Origin: a virus
DNA length: 52,643 bases
Strand: one strand, 5' to 3'
IMG/VR virus record: IMGVR_UViG_3300023116_000065
Span: 1 to 52,643 of that record
This document shows positions 22,920-33,477 of this stretch, piece by piece. A model generated the notes under the pieces. It did not search any database. It had not been told where the DNA came from and was given only the letters and a program-made list of their open reading frames with translations. Positions within the stretch are counted from its first letter, which is position 1; each line of letters opens with the position of its first letter. A program made the position numbers and the translations under genes.

Positions 22920-24581
22920 ATGTCAAGCAGCATCATTACTGAACAGTTTAGAGTGCATAATGCCGACAAATTTGTTAAGTCGTTTGATGTCACCAACAGT
23001 GGCACAAACTCTAACAATATGTACTTCTTTATCGGAAGACATAGAGCATGGTACTCAACTTACGCAACCAATTCAAATTATGGAACGTCAACTACTCCTA
23101 CATTAGATGAAGGAAACGTTCCTGTACCATATGACAACAACGACTTCTATAGCGAAGTTTACGATGATGTCCTTTCTCTAAAAAAGATCGGATTTTCTAA
23201 CGTAAGAAAAGTTGTTAGAAGGTACAATTGGCAGCAAGGTAAGAAATTTACCATGTATCGCCCAAACTATAGTGTACAGAATCAGACAGCAACTGGTACT
23301 TCAAGTCTGTTTGACTCCGAATTCTATGTAATGAATCCAGATACCTATGAGGTATTCAAAGTTCTAAACAATGGTGTAAGTCCTTCTAACCCTACTGGAA
23401 CTTCGACTGGTTCAGTTGCTCCAACCGCTGCTGTTGCTGACTCAAATAACATTGTTGACTTCACGTCAACTGATGGTTATGTCTATCAATATCTCTATAA
23501 GTTAGAGACGAACGACGTTCTTTTCTTCACCACTACTGATTTTATTCCAGTAAAGGATACCAGTTATGCTGGTTCGGTAGTTGATGGAGCAATTGACATC
23601 GCTCTTCTCAAGAGTTCTGGGTCTGGAATGCCAGTTGGAACAGATCTGTATTTCCGTATTTATGGTGATGGTGATGATTCCACTAATGGTTTTGCTGTAC
23701 TGAAACTAACTACCGATGCTGGTGGTACTTGTACTGCTGCAGAAATCACCACAAGAGGTAGAAACTACACTTATGGTATTGTTGATCTTACTGCATCTGC
23801 AACTTACTACGCTTCTGAGGCAGATCTCAGAGCAGGTACATCACCACTGACTCTACCAAGCAGTGGATATACTGCACCTACCGTTGAAATCGTAATTCCA
23901 CCTCAAGGTGGACATGGTTCCAATACAGCACTAGAGATGGGTGCTAAGCGAGTTATGCTTAATACTCGCCTTGTATATGGTAACAGATCGACCGCTGCAG
24001 ATAAGACATCTGATTTCTATGTTGATCAAGATTTCAGAAGAATCGGAATTATTAAGGATCCCCTGAATACATCCGCTGCTGCCCTAACCACCGATACTGC
24101 TAGCGGAACTCATGCAATTATTATTGACACTTCCAGTGGTAGTGGAATTTTCTCTAGAGACGAAGTTATTACCCAAACTTACACGGTCACTAGAGGTACT
24201 GCAAGTTTGACTGTTACTGCAAAAGGCAGGGTAGTTGATTACAATCAGTATGATACTTCAAGCAATCTTGCAATTCTACGTTATACCCAAGCACCAAATG
24301 ATGCTGAACTAAGAGATTCTGATGGTTCTATTTGGCCATTCTTTACAGCAGCAACTGGTGGCGGAACTGTAAATAATATCAACGGTGTTGACTCAAGTTC
24401 CGATAGACCAATCAACAGAAGCAGTCAGGGTGTTATTGAAAACCAAGGTGTATTTGTGAATGGCATTTGCCCTCCAGAATATGAGAAGTATAGTGGTGAA
24501 GTCATCTATGTTGAGAACAGAAGAGTCATCACAAGAGCTGCTGACCAAATCGAAGACGTAAAACTCGTTATTGAGTTCTGA
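22920..24581 (+). CDS. 8: Baseplate wedge protein gp8
   Basis: The 553-residue product begins MSSSIITEQFRVHNADKFVKSF and contains YFFIGRHRAWYS..., then DDVLSLKKIGFSNVRKVVRRYNWQQGKKFTMYRPNY. These match the cyanophage form of T4 gp8, which in T4 is 334 residues, so this version is larger. It ends with the conserved-looking GEVIYVENRRVITRAADQIEDVKLVIEF. Gp8 dimers sit between gp6/gp7 and gp10 in each wedge. The double late promoter upstream starts a new transcription unit that probably continues through the next genes. Confidence 0.92.
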   Translation: MSSSIITEQFRVHNADKFVKSFDVTNSGTNSNNMYFFIGRHRAWYSTYATNSNYGTSTTPTLDEGNVPVPYDNNDFYSEVYDDVLSLKKIGFSNVRKVVRRYNWQQGKKFTMYRPNYSVQNQTATGTSSLFDSEFYVMNPDTYEVFKVLNNGVSPSNPTGTSTGSVAPTAAVADSNNIVDFTSTDGYVYQYLYKLETNDVLFFTTTDFIPVKDTSYAGSVVDGAIDIALLKSSGSGMPVGTDLYFRIYGDGDDSTNGFAVLKLTTDAGGTCTAAEITTRGRNYTYGIVDLTASATYYASEADLRAGTSPLTLPSSGYTAPTVEIVIPPQGGHGSNTALEMGAKRVMLNTRLVYGNRSTAADKTSDFYVDQDFRRIGIIKDPLNTSAAALTTDTASGTHAIIIDTSSGSGIFSRDEVITQTYTVTRGTASLTVTAKGRVVDYNQYDTSSNLAILRYTQAPNDAELRDSDGSIWPFFTAATGGGTVNNINGVDSSSDRPINRSSQGVIENQGVFVNGICPPEYEKYSGEVIYVENRRVITRAADQIEDVKLVIEF

Positions 24582-24614
24582 TTCCAATTACACTAACTTC
24601 AGGAAGAATAGACA

Positions 24615-27600
24615 ATGCCACAGAGTACTAATCTAAACGTATCTCCTTATTATGATGATTTTGATGTAAATAAAGATTTTTATAGAGTATTATTCCGACC
24701 TGGATATTCTATTCAGTCTAGAGAATTAACTACTCTACAATCTATTCTCCAAAATCAAGTTGAGAGTATTGGAAAAAATATTGTAAAAGAGGGATCCATG
24801 GTGGTCCCTGGTGAAGTCTCATATAATAACTCATACAATTATATCAAACTCTCAAGTTTCTCCCAGGGATTTGCTTTATCTCAATTTTTGGGTTCAACTC
24901 TAACTGGAGAAACAACTGGAGTTACTGCTAAGGTAATTAATGTATCTGAAGAAACTTCATCAGATGCAGTCACTTTATATGTAAATTATGTTTCTAGTGG
25001 AACATCAAATACAAATAGAGTTTTCCAAGAAGGTGAAATCTTATCAACTGATATTGTAGGATCTCCGACAGCTGTTGTTGGTATTACAGGAAGCACAAAA
25101 CCAACGGTATACCGACCAGTTGGTTCATCATCAGATCTTGTTCAAAATTCTGCTGTAGGTAAAGGGTCTGCAGTATTTGTGCAGGAGGGAATTTACTTTA
25201 CCAATGGGCATTATGTTCGTAATGCAACTCAAACTCTCATCATTGATAAGTATTCAGTTACTCCAACCTGTAGGGTTGGATTTCTTGTACAAGAAGAAGT
25301 TGTTACTCCAGAAGAAGATGAGTCATTGAATGACAATGCTGCTGGTTACAGTAACTATGCTGCACCTGGTGGTCATAGACTAAAAATTACTCTAACTCTA
25401 GCTTCTAGGGATATTGATTCTGTAGTTGAGAGTAATTTTATTGAGCTTCTCAGAATTCGTAATGGTGTTATTGAGAGAAAGATCGAGAAAAAAACTTGGT
25501 CAGATCTAGAAGAGATTTTAGCTAGAAGAACTTACGATGAGTCAGGAGACTACATTGTAAAAAACTATACTGTTGATCTAAAAGAACATAAAAATAATGG
25601 AACCAACAATGGTTTCTATAGTTTAGATCCTGAAGATAATTTGTATGATGGACTGACATCTCAAGAGTCTGATGATTCTATGGTTGCTGCCATCAGTCCT
25701 GGTAAGGCATATGTTCGTGGATATGAAATTGAAAATGTAGGTACTAAGTTCAAAACACTCTCAAAGGCTAGAGATACCTTTGTCAAAGAGAGATCTTCAC
25801 TAACAGTTCCTACTGGGTCTTATCTAAACGTACAGAATGTTTATGGATCTACAGATGTATCAAACGTTTCTACTAGTGGAATTACAACAGAAACTAGTGA
25901 GCAGGTACTTTTTTACAATGCATTCACTGACAGTTATCTAGGAAATACTAAACTGGGTAGAGGTGATGCCCCTCAAACTAGATATCTTGTTCAGATTGAA
26001 AATCTTTCTGCACAAGCAACATATGAATGGACTAATAGTGTTGTTGGTATGAAGTCTTCTTCATACCCAGCTGGCGCCTTTAGTGCAACTATTAATAAAG
26101 TTGATAAATTAGGATTTACTGCAGTATCTGGGACCATTCAAAATGGTGCAGCATCCACTGCAGATTGCGATACCTATCTTGCTTTAGTTACTCTTGGTTC
26201 GGGAGCTTTTCTTCCTATTTCAGGTCAAACCATTGAGGATGCCGATGTAAACCTCAATGGAAGTGGAATCCCAAGAGGAATTATCAGAAGAGTTTGGGAA
26301 CTGCCTGGTAGACCTATTGGATGTGCTCATCCAAAGTATATGAGACTTTCTAATGGTGTTGTTGATGCAAATGGTAAGATTGCAGGTAATGAGAATATTG
26401 ATTCAGTATTTAGACTAGGACTATTTGATACCTCAACATTTACAACGATCAAGTGTTTCGGTACTGCTCCTGTTGGAAACTTTACTAATGGTATCAAAAC
26501 TCTCGGAGCAAGACTAACTGGTTCTTCTAGTGGAGCAACTGGTATTGTTGAGTCTTCATATACTGGTGATGGATATGATGAAGTATTTTTATCAAATGTC
26601 AAGGGTACTTTCATTGAAGGTGAGGTTCTTGTAACTGATCCTGATTATGGTAATGATGGTAAGAGAGCACAAGGGACTATTATCAAAAGTGGAACCATTA
26701 GAAAAATCCACATCAGTGATCCTGGTACTGGATATTCAACCACGTCAAATCCTGCTGCAGCAGTAGCATTATCAATTAATGGTGAGCAGGTAAAGGTAAC
26801 AAGAACTCTCGGCAATGATGTATATGCTTTCCAATTGACTGCTGATACTAATGGTGGTGTTTATTCATTACCTATTGATGATGGCACTAATACTGCCTCT
26901 GTATTCCCCAATAAGTGGAGCTACAAGAGTCCTAATGCCACTGTATATACAAAGACCCCAACAGCGTCAATTCTTGCTAATGTTGGATATGTTGCTGCAA
27001 CTCTTGAGGTTGAACTCTGGGGAGAAACAATCACAACTAATGGTGTTAGCGACTTTAAGTCAGTAACAATTCCTGGTGGAAATAAGTTCAGTGCAGATGT
27101 AGTATCAAATTCAGTATCCTTTACTAATCTAGTTGAAGTATGTCAAGTTTCTGCTTCTACTGGAAATGATTATTTTGAGGTTACTTCTTTAGATAAAGAT
27201 CCTCGCATTCTTCTCAATAACAATGATGTAATCAAAGTTGTTGATGATAGTGGAGCGGAGAGAAGGTATTTAGTCTACAGGGTAGAGAAAAGTGATATTC
27301 TCTCTAGATCAAGAATTTACATTGCAGGAACTATTACTTCTTCTAGTACTAATGCACTTCTTTATAAGGTAGAATCATTATTTGGTGGATTTGGTCAGAA
27401 TAGCCTGGTCATTCCAATGCCAGATTCTACTATCAAGACTGTTGCTAGAGATAAGAATAAGACTAAGTTTAGTCTAAAGGCACAGAAACAACTGGTATCA
27501 ACTATTGGTAATGATGGAACAATTTCTTTCAACCTCAGTGGTGTTGATCAAGACTTCCAAGATTTCTCAGAGCAACGTTTTACTGCAGTTGTAGCAGATC

Positions 27601-30600
27601 CTGGTTCTGCTTCTGGTCTAGAGCAAGGTGATATTATTGATCTTGCAAGATATCAGGTACAGAGAGTATCTGCAACTGCTGGTGTCAATGCATCTATCTC
27701 TTTCTCGGGTCTACCTGCTACTTTCTATGGTGGAAAAATTAAGTTGACTGCTGCAGTCATCTTGAATAATTCAAAACCAAGAACTAAGATTCTGAGAAAT
27801 GTCCAAGTTCAGGTTTCTACTTATAATAAGAAAGATATCATCAGTCTCGGAAAGACTGATGGATTTAGATTGAATGCTGTTTATATGTCGGCAGACCCAG
27901 ATTCTGCAGCAACAGTAACTGATATTGATATCAAAGATAGATTCTACTTTGATAATGGTCAAAGAGACAACCTTTATGATATTGTAAGGATTATTAGAGG
28001 TAAAAATACTGAAGAACCATCAGGACAACTTCTTGTAGACTTTGATTATTTTGATCACACGTCAAATGATGGTGATTATTTCTCGGTTGATTCGTATATC
28101 AATCCAAATAACCTAAGCCTGTCTTATGGTGATATTCCAGCATATCGTTCTGAAAAATATGGAATTATTGAACTCAGAGATGCATTGGACTTCCGCTTAT
28201 CTGCAGACACTGGATTTTCAAGTACAAATGTTGGTAAGGTTGCTGGTGCAGAAGACAAGAGAGAGATTGGAGCACTTACATTCCAATCGATCAATAATGT
28301 AATCCCCACACCAGGTGATAGTGCTGAGTATGAATGTGAATTTTATCTAGCAAGGAGAGATAGTGTTTATCTGTCGAAGAGTGGTGCTTTCGAAATTGTC
28401 AGCGGAAAACCTTCAACAAATCCACAATATCCAAAACCAATTGAAGATGCATTAAGATTGTTTGATCTGGATATTCCTGCATATACTTTTAGTCCAAAGA
28501 ATGTAAAGGTACAGACATATAACTATAGACGCTATACCATGTCAGATCTTCGTACTCTTGAGAAGAGAGTTGAGAAGATTGAATATTATACTCAATTGAG
28601 TATGCTTGAGCAAGATACCCTCAATACATCAATCAAAGATGCCGTAACTGGTTTAGATAGATTTAAGAGTGGTATCATTGTAGATAACTTTGCAGGTCAC
28701 AATATTGGTGATGCATTGTCCAACGACTATCGTTGTGCAGTTGACATGCAATCTCAGCAATTGAGACCAAGACACTTTACTGATCAGATTGAACTTGAAG
28801 AAAGTGTTAGTGATGATGCATCTAGAGCATCTCTAGGATATAGAAAGAGTGGTAGTATTGTTACTCTTGACTATACTTCAGATGAGTTTGTCTCAAACAA
28901 ATTTGCTACCAAGACTATCAATCTAAACCCATTTCTACAATTCCAATACAAAGGTGTAATGGAAATTTCACCTGAAATGGACGAATGGAAAGATACAGAA
29001 TCCAGACCAGATTTGATTGTTCAAAATAATACACTTTTTGATACAATCTCTAGCATGGCAGATGAAAGAGGTGTTCTAGGCACAATCTGGAACGAGTGGC
29101 AGACTTCTTGGAGTGGATCTGAAGTAATTGCTTCTGATGAGGCAATTATTGATTCCAGAACTGGTCGTTTTGCAACAGGATCTTCAACTACAGTTCAAAG
29201 GGGTGGGCAAGGAATTAGAAATGTTACAACTACTAACTTCCAAAACTTCCGTGATGATGATGTTTTGACAACTGCGATTACTGCTCGCACAAGAACTAGA
29301 ACTAGAACAGGAACTAGAAATCAACTAACTGGTTTTGATACTGTCAATCAAGCATTTGGCAATAGAGTTGTTGGGGTAAACTTTATCCCATTTATGCGAT
29401 CCAGAGCAGTTGGATGGAGAGTCACTGGACTAAAACCAAATACAAGACTCTATGCATTCTTTGATTCTGTTGATGTTAATGCTTGGGTATGTCCAGATTC
29501 ATCATATACTGGTGAACCAGAAAGTTCACCTAAAGGATTTGGGCAACCAATCATTAGTGATGGTGAAGGTAGTGTTAGTGGTATCTTCATTGTTCCTAAT
29601 GGATTTCCACCCATCAATGTTTTTGATGACAACGTTGTAACCGAACTTGCTTCCAGAGGAATCTCTGGTGATGATCTAAACAGAAGAAGAGTAAGTCAAA
29701 GTTCTTCTACCGCAGATTTCAATAAGCAGAAGTTTACTGGTAGTGTAGATGACATTATCTACAACTCTGAAGGTGATTTCAGACAATTCAGAGTTGGTGA
29801 AAGCGTTCTTAGATTTACTTCTAGCGCGAAGAATTCTGCAAGAGAAGATGAAGTTGATACTTTCGCAGAGAAAGAGTATTTTGCAATTGGTCTCATGGAG
29901 ACTCAAGAAAATACTATCATGTCAACTAGAGTCCCAACAATTGCACAGAGAACTGTATCTGATCAGGATACTGCACAATTTGTTGATGGTGTTAGAACTA
30001 ACGTTGATACAAGAAGAACAAATACTGGAACTAGCACTGCGACTGCAACAGGTAACTGGTTCGATCCAGTTGCACAGACATTCCTAGTTGAAGGATATGG
30101 TGAAGGTGTCTTCATGACAGAACTCGATGTCTTCTTCAAGACTAAGAGTGATGTTACTCCTACTGAATGTTATCTGACAGAGACAAAAATTGGTACTCCT
30201 GGCAAGAAGATTATTCCATTCAGTAATGTTCAGGTACAACCAGACACTAAACTAAAAATTGTTAGTGATTCTTCTATTAGTTTTATTGATGGTGAAACTG
30301 TTGTTGGTATTACCTCTGGTGCTTCTGGAACGGTCAAGAGTGATTTAGATATTGCAGGTGTAACTGCAAATATCAATTTCTCAAATACTGTATATACTCT
30401 TGTCTTGGATAACCATAATGGTATTGAGTTCTTACCTGGAGAGCAAATCAAGATTCAAAGATTCCCAGAACCCACTTCAGTTATTAATATTGCAGAACAA
30501 TCCCATGCAGTTTCTGGTGGTTTCATGAGAACTGGTGGTACTGGATACACTAGTGCCAGTGTTACAATTTCAGCTCCAGAACAAGTTGGTGGTGTTCAAG

Positions 30601-33260
30601 CAACTGCAACTGCATCAGTTTCTACTGATGGATCTATCAATCATATTACAATCACTAATCCTGGTTCTGGATATATTTCCGAACCTTCAATTAATATTCA
30701 AGGTGACGGTGCTGGAGCTACAGCAGTAACAAGTATCAGATTGATTCAAAACCCAGTATCTATGGGTGTTTCTACATCAGAAGATGCTAGTGCAGCAACT
30801 AAATTTAAGTTTGCAGCACCAGTATTCTTAGAGAACAATAAAGAATATGCCTTTGTTGTTCTGTCCAATAGTCTTGACTACAACATGTATGTTTCTAGAC
30901 TTGGTGATACTGAAATTGGAACCACTCAAAGAGTTTCTCAGCAACCATTACTTGGTTCTTTATTCAAGTCCCAGAACTCTACTGTTTGGACTGCAGATCA
31001 GTTTGAAGATGTTAAGTTTACACTATACAGAGCTAAGTTTGACACCAATTCTACTGCTGTTGTTGAATTCAACAACAAAGCACTTCCTATGAAGTCTCTG
31101 GAAAATAGACCTCTTGAGACTAATAAACTATCTTACAGAGGTGGACAAGCAATTGGTGAAAGTATCTTTACATCATCTTCCGCACCAACAACATATTCAG
31201 ATTCAGTGTTTGGTGGTAACCCAAGAATTGTAAGAGTTCATCATTATAATCATGGCATGAACGAAGGCGATTATGTAATTGTAAATGGAATTACTGGTGT
31301 TGGTACTGGCGATCCAGTAGCAAATGGTATTGGTATTTCTAAAATTAATACCTTACATCAAATTGAAAACGTAAGTCATAATTCATATGAAATCCTTATT
31401 CCTAAGGATTCAGGATCAACTGCTGATCAAGCAACTGAAAGTGGTAGAGTTGGTGGTAACTTTGCTTTTGCATCACAAAATCAACAGTTCCAAGTAATTC
31501 AACCACAAGTTGGATTATTACAATTTGCAGGAACTTCTGTTGGTCATACAGTCAGTGCTTTGAAATCTTCATCAATTGACTATTCAAATCCAAGTGCATA
31601 TAGTATTGGGCAGTTCTCAGTAAGTCCTGGATCAAATACTTATTTGACAGATAACTATCAAATTCTTTCTGAAATTAATGAAGTCAAAAAGAATAATGGT
31701 GACAAATCATTTAAGTATTCAGTAACTCTAAGTACATCAAATGATGCAGTGTCTCCAGTAATTGACTTGGATAGAGTCAACATGTTTGTTACGATGAATC
31801 TCATTGATAATCCAAAACCAACTGCGTCTAGGTTTGGATATCATGTCTATAGAATTTATCCATTCAATAACGCACCTAATAGTGGTGGAGAACCAACTAC
31901 AACAGGTCTTGCATTAGGTTCTATTATTCAGCAAATTTACAAAGTAGATTCTAATGGTAATAGAAACTTCCTAACAGGAAGCGTTGAATCATTATCTTCT
32001 GTTCATATTCAAGCAGAAGTTGTTGGGATCAATACTACTGAAAATTATATTGATATTCGTTATTTGAAAGTTCCAACGGCAAATGTCAACGCTCAGTCTG
32101 GTATCAAAATTCTAAATGCAGGTCAAAGATTTGAACCACAGGATCCTTCAAATCCAGCATTGACTTCATACGTCTTCCAAGTTGCTGGAGCATCAACAGA
32201 TTATTATCTACATACTGCTACAGTTGATCTTGGGGGTTATCTCTATAGAGATGAAACAGAAAGTGAAATGGGATCTTTCGCTGCTAAGTATCAAACTAAG
32301 ACAATCAAACTAGAAAATGCAGCAACAAATATTGATCTTAGATTGACTGCTAATCTATTTGATAATAAAGATATCCAAGTTCTCTATAAGATCAAACCAA
32401 CCACTTCTGATAAGTCAATGAATCAGCAACCTTGGAATTATTTCAATCCAAAGACTGTTTCTACTTCTTCCCTGAAAGAAATCAAGGTTCTTGACAGTGG
32501 ATCAGGATATAGCAGTGCTCCAACGATTACTCTAAATCCACAAAATGGGGTCGAATTAACTCCTGTTATCAATAGTGGTACAGGAGAACTTGAAAAGGTT
32601 CTAGTTACTAAGAGAGGATCAGGATTCACTACTGCTCCAGAGGTTATTATTGATGCTGCCACAGGTGGTGCTGGTAATGCAATCAGCGCAAGATCTGTCA
32701 CCCAACCTGGATCTGGTTACTCCCCTGCAGTCGGATCACAAACTTATAATAACATTCCTGCAATTTATGATGCATCATCTCCACTAAACTTACCTTCTGC
32801 AGGTAGTAGTGCTACTTTTAATATTACTGTCAATAATGGTAGTGTCAGTGCGGCAGTTGTAAATGCTTCAGGTTCTGGCTATTCTGTTGGAGAAATCCTA
32901 ACGGTAGATCCAAACTTTGATGGTGCAGGTGCAGGTTCTGGTTTGACCATTGAGGTTACTGGTGTGACTGCAGCTGGTGCTCCAACTTCAGTAGCAATTG
33001 CAGAGGCAATTATCTTCCCAGTAGACTTTGATGAGGAAGAAAGTGGATTTGCTGATAATATTGACGAAGTACAAATTGAGAATTCAGACATTCTAGATCC
33101 CGCATTGGAAGATCCAAATGCATTCAAGGAATATAGATATAGTGTGGAAGATCTTCAGGAGTTTGATTCCTTCGCAATCAAGGTTCTGATGAGAGTCAAT
33201 AGCAACGGTCCCGCTTTTGTACCTAAGATTGAGGACCTCAGAGCAATCGCAAACATCTGA
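24615..33260 (+). CDS. DUF4815-type giant tail protein, gp10 slot (2881 aa)
   Basis: The N-terminus (NLNVSPYYDDFDVNKDFYRVLFRPGYSIQSRELTTLQSILQNQVESIGKNIVKEG) is the DUF4815 signature found in large cyanophage structural proteins. Conserved blocks continue, such as PGKAYVRGYEIE near residue 360. The middle contains a helical stretch TLEKRVEKIEYYTQLSMLEQDTLN (near 1320). Later parts carry GSGY..P.I.I beta repeats (near 1975, 2620-2700 and 2755). A GNWFDPVAQTFLVEG segment precedes a domain on conditional fibre-like strands. A Shine-Dalgarno-like AGGAAG lies at 24601. Position after gp8 suggests a baseplate or short-fibre connector like gp10; the assignment is by place and N-terminal family. Confidence 0.88.
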   Translation: MPQSTNLNVSPYYDDFDVNKDFYRVLFRPGYSIQSRELTTLQSILQNQVESIGKNIVKEGSMVVPGEVSYNNSYNYIKLSSFSQGFALSQFLGSTLTGETTGVTAKVINVSEETSSDAVTLYVNYVSSGTSNTNRVFQEGEILSTDIVGSPTAVVGITGSTKPTVYRPVGSSSDLVQNSAVGKGSAVFVQEGIYFTNGHYVRNATQTLIIDKYSVTPTCRVGFLVQEEVVTPEEDESLNDNAAGYSNYAAPGGHRLKITLTLASRDIDSVVESNFIELLRIRNGVIERKIEKKTWSDLEEILARRTYDESGDYIVKNYTVDLKEHKNNGTNNGFYSLDPEDNLYDGLTSQESDDSMVAAISPGKAYVRGYEIENVGTKFKTLSKARDTFVKERSSLTVPTGSYLNVQNVYGSTDVSNVSTSGITTETSEQVLFYNAFTDSYLGNTKLGRGDAPQTRYLVQIENLSAQATYEWTNSVVGMKSSSYPAGAFSATINKVDKLGFTAVSGTIQNGAASTADCDTYLALVTLGSGAFLPISGQTIEDADVNLNGSGIPRGIIRRVWELPGRPIGCAHPKYMRLSNGVVDANGKIAGNENIDSVFRLGLFDTSTFTTIKCFGTAPVGNFTNGIKTLGARLTGSSSGATGIVESSYTGDGYDEVFLSNVKGTFIEGEVLVTDPDYGNDGKRAQGTIIKSGTIRKIHISDPGTGYSTTSNPAAAVALSINGEQVKVTRTLGNDVYAFQLTADTNGGVYSLPIDDGTNTASVFPNKWSYKSPNATVYTKTPTASILANVGYVAATLEVELWGETITTNGVSDFKSVTIPGGNKFSADVVSNSVSFTNLVEVCQVSASTGNDYFEVTSLDKDPRILLNNNDVIKVVDDSGAERRYLVYRVEKSDILSRSRIYIAGTITSSSTNALLYKVESLFGGFGQNSLVIPMPDSTIKTVARDKNKTKFSLKAQKQLVSTIGNDGTISFNLSGVDQDFQDFSEQRFTAVVADPGSASGLEQGDIIDLARYQVQRVSATAGVNASISFSGLPATFYGGKIKLTAAVILNNSKPRTKILRNVQVQVSTYNKKDIISLGKTDGFRLNAVYMSADPDSAATVTDIDIKDRFYFDNGQRDNLYDIVRIIRGKNTEEPSGQLLVDFDYFDHTSNDGDYFSVDSYINPNNLSLSYGDIPAYRSEKYGIIELRDALDFRLSADTGFSSTNVGKVAGAEDKREIGALTFQSINNVIPTPGDSAEYECEFYLARRDSVYLSKSGAFEIVSGKPSTNPQYPKPIEDALRLFDLDIPAYTFSPKNVKVQTYNYRRYTMSDLRTLEKRVEKIEYYTQLSMLEQDTLNTSIKDAVTGLDRFKSGIIVDNFAGHNIGDALSNDYRCAVDMQSQQLRPRHFTDQIELEESVSDDASRASLGYRKSGSIVTLDYTSDEFVSNKFATKTINLNPFLQFQYKGVMEISPEMDEWKDTESRPDLIVQNNTLFDTISSMADERGVLGTIWNEWQTSWSGSEVIASDEAIIDSRTGRFATGSSTTVQRGGQGIRNVTTTNFQNFRDDDVLTTAITARTRTRTRTGTRNQLTGFDTVNQAFGNRVVGVNFIPFMRSRAVGWRVTGLKPNTRLYAFFDSVDVNAWVCPDSSYTGEPESSPKGFGQPIISDGEGSVSGIFIVPNGFPPINVFDDNVVTELASRGISGDDLNRRRVSQSSSTADFNKQKFTGSVDDIIYNSEGDFRQFRVGESVLRFTSSAKNSAREDEVDTFAEKEYFAIGLMETQENTIMSTRVPTIAQRTVSDQDTAQFVDGVRTNVDTRRTNTGTSTATATGNWFDPVAQTFLVEGYGEGVFMTELDVFFKTKSDVTPTECYLTETKIGTPGKKIIPFSNVQVQPDTKLKIVSDSSISFIDGETVVGITSGASGTVKSDLDIAGVTANINFSNTVYTLVLDNHNGIEFLPGEQIKIQRFPEPTSVINIAEQSHAVSGGFMRTGGTGYTSASVTISAPEQVGGVQATATASVSTDGSINHITITNPGSGYISEPSINIQGDGAGATAVTSIRLIQNPVSMGVSTSEDASAATKFKFAAPVFLENNKEYAFVVLSNSLDYNMYVSRLGDTEIGTTQRVSQQPLLGSLFKSQNSTVWTADQFEDVKFTLYRAKFDTNSTAVVEFNNKALPMKSLENRPLETNKLSYRGGQAIGESIFTSSSAPTTYSDSVFGGNPRIVRVHHYNHGMNEGDYVIVNGITGVGTGDPVANGIGISKINTLHQIENVSHNSYEILIPKDSGSTADQATESGRVGGNFAFASQNQQFQVIQPQVGLLQFAGTSVGHTVSALKSSSIDYSNPSAYSIGQFSVSPGSNTYLTDNYQILSEINEVKKNNGDKSFKYSVTLSTSNDAVSPVIDLDRVNMFVTMNLIDNPKPTASRFGYHVYRIYPFNNAPNSGGEPTTTGLALGSIIQQIYKVDSNGNRNFLTGSVESLSSVHIQAEVVGINTTENYIDIRYLKVPTANVNAQSGIKILNAGQRFEPQDPSNPALTSYVFQVAGASTDYYLHTATVDLGGYLYRDETESEMGSFAAKYQTKTIKLENAATNIDLRLTANLFDNKDIQVLYKIKPTTSDKSMNQQPWNYFNPKTVSTSSLKEIKVLDSGSGYSSAPTITLNPQNGVELTPVINSGTGELEKVLVTKRGSGFTTAPEVIIDAATGGAGNAISARSVTQPGSGYSPAVGSQTYNNIPAIYDASSPLNLPSAGSSATFNITVNNGSVSAAVVNASGSGYSVGEILTVDPNFDGAGAGSGLTIEVTGVTAAGAPTSVAIAEAIIFPVDFDEEESGFADNIDEVQIENSDILDPALEDPNAFKEYRYSVEDLQEFDSFAIKVLMRVNSNGPAFVPKIEDLRAIANI

Positions 33261-33261
33261 T

Positions 33262-33477
33262 ATGGACGAAGTAAAAATTGAAGGGCACTCCAATCTAAGC
33301 AAAAACTTAGATTCGGGTGCCATCGTCAACAAGGACAAAGTAGCATATCAAAGATATCTACAATCAAAAAAGAACATGAAAGAAATGCAGGACACTGTGA
33401 GCGATATAAATAAAATGAAGGAAGAGATGTCTGAAATCAAAACTCTACTGAAGGAATTGCTAAAGAAGAATGTCTAA
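33262..33477 (+). CDS. Coiled-coil miniprotein, VKIEGH family (71 aa)
   Basis: The 71-residue product begins MDEVKIEGHSNLSKNLDSGAIVN, an N-terminal signature (VKIEGH.NL.K...GAIVN) seen in short proteins next to tail genes of T4-like cyanophages. The C-terminal half is a heptad-patterned helix (MQDTVSDINKMKEEMSEIKTLLKELL). The frame is open from 33217, but that lies inside the previous gene; 33262 is one base past its stop. The 3' end overlaps the next gene by eight bases (ATGTCTAA), implying coupled translation. Role unknown; it may be a small assembly factor. Confidence 0.85.
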   Translation: MDEVKIEGHSNLSKNLDSGAIVNKDKVAYQRYLQSKKNMKEMQDTVSDINKMKEEMSEIKTLLKELLKKNV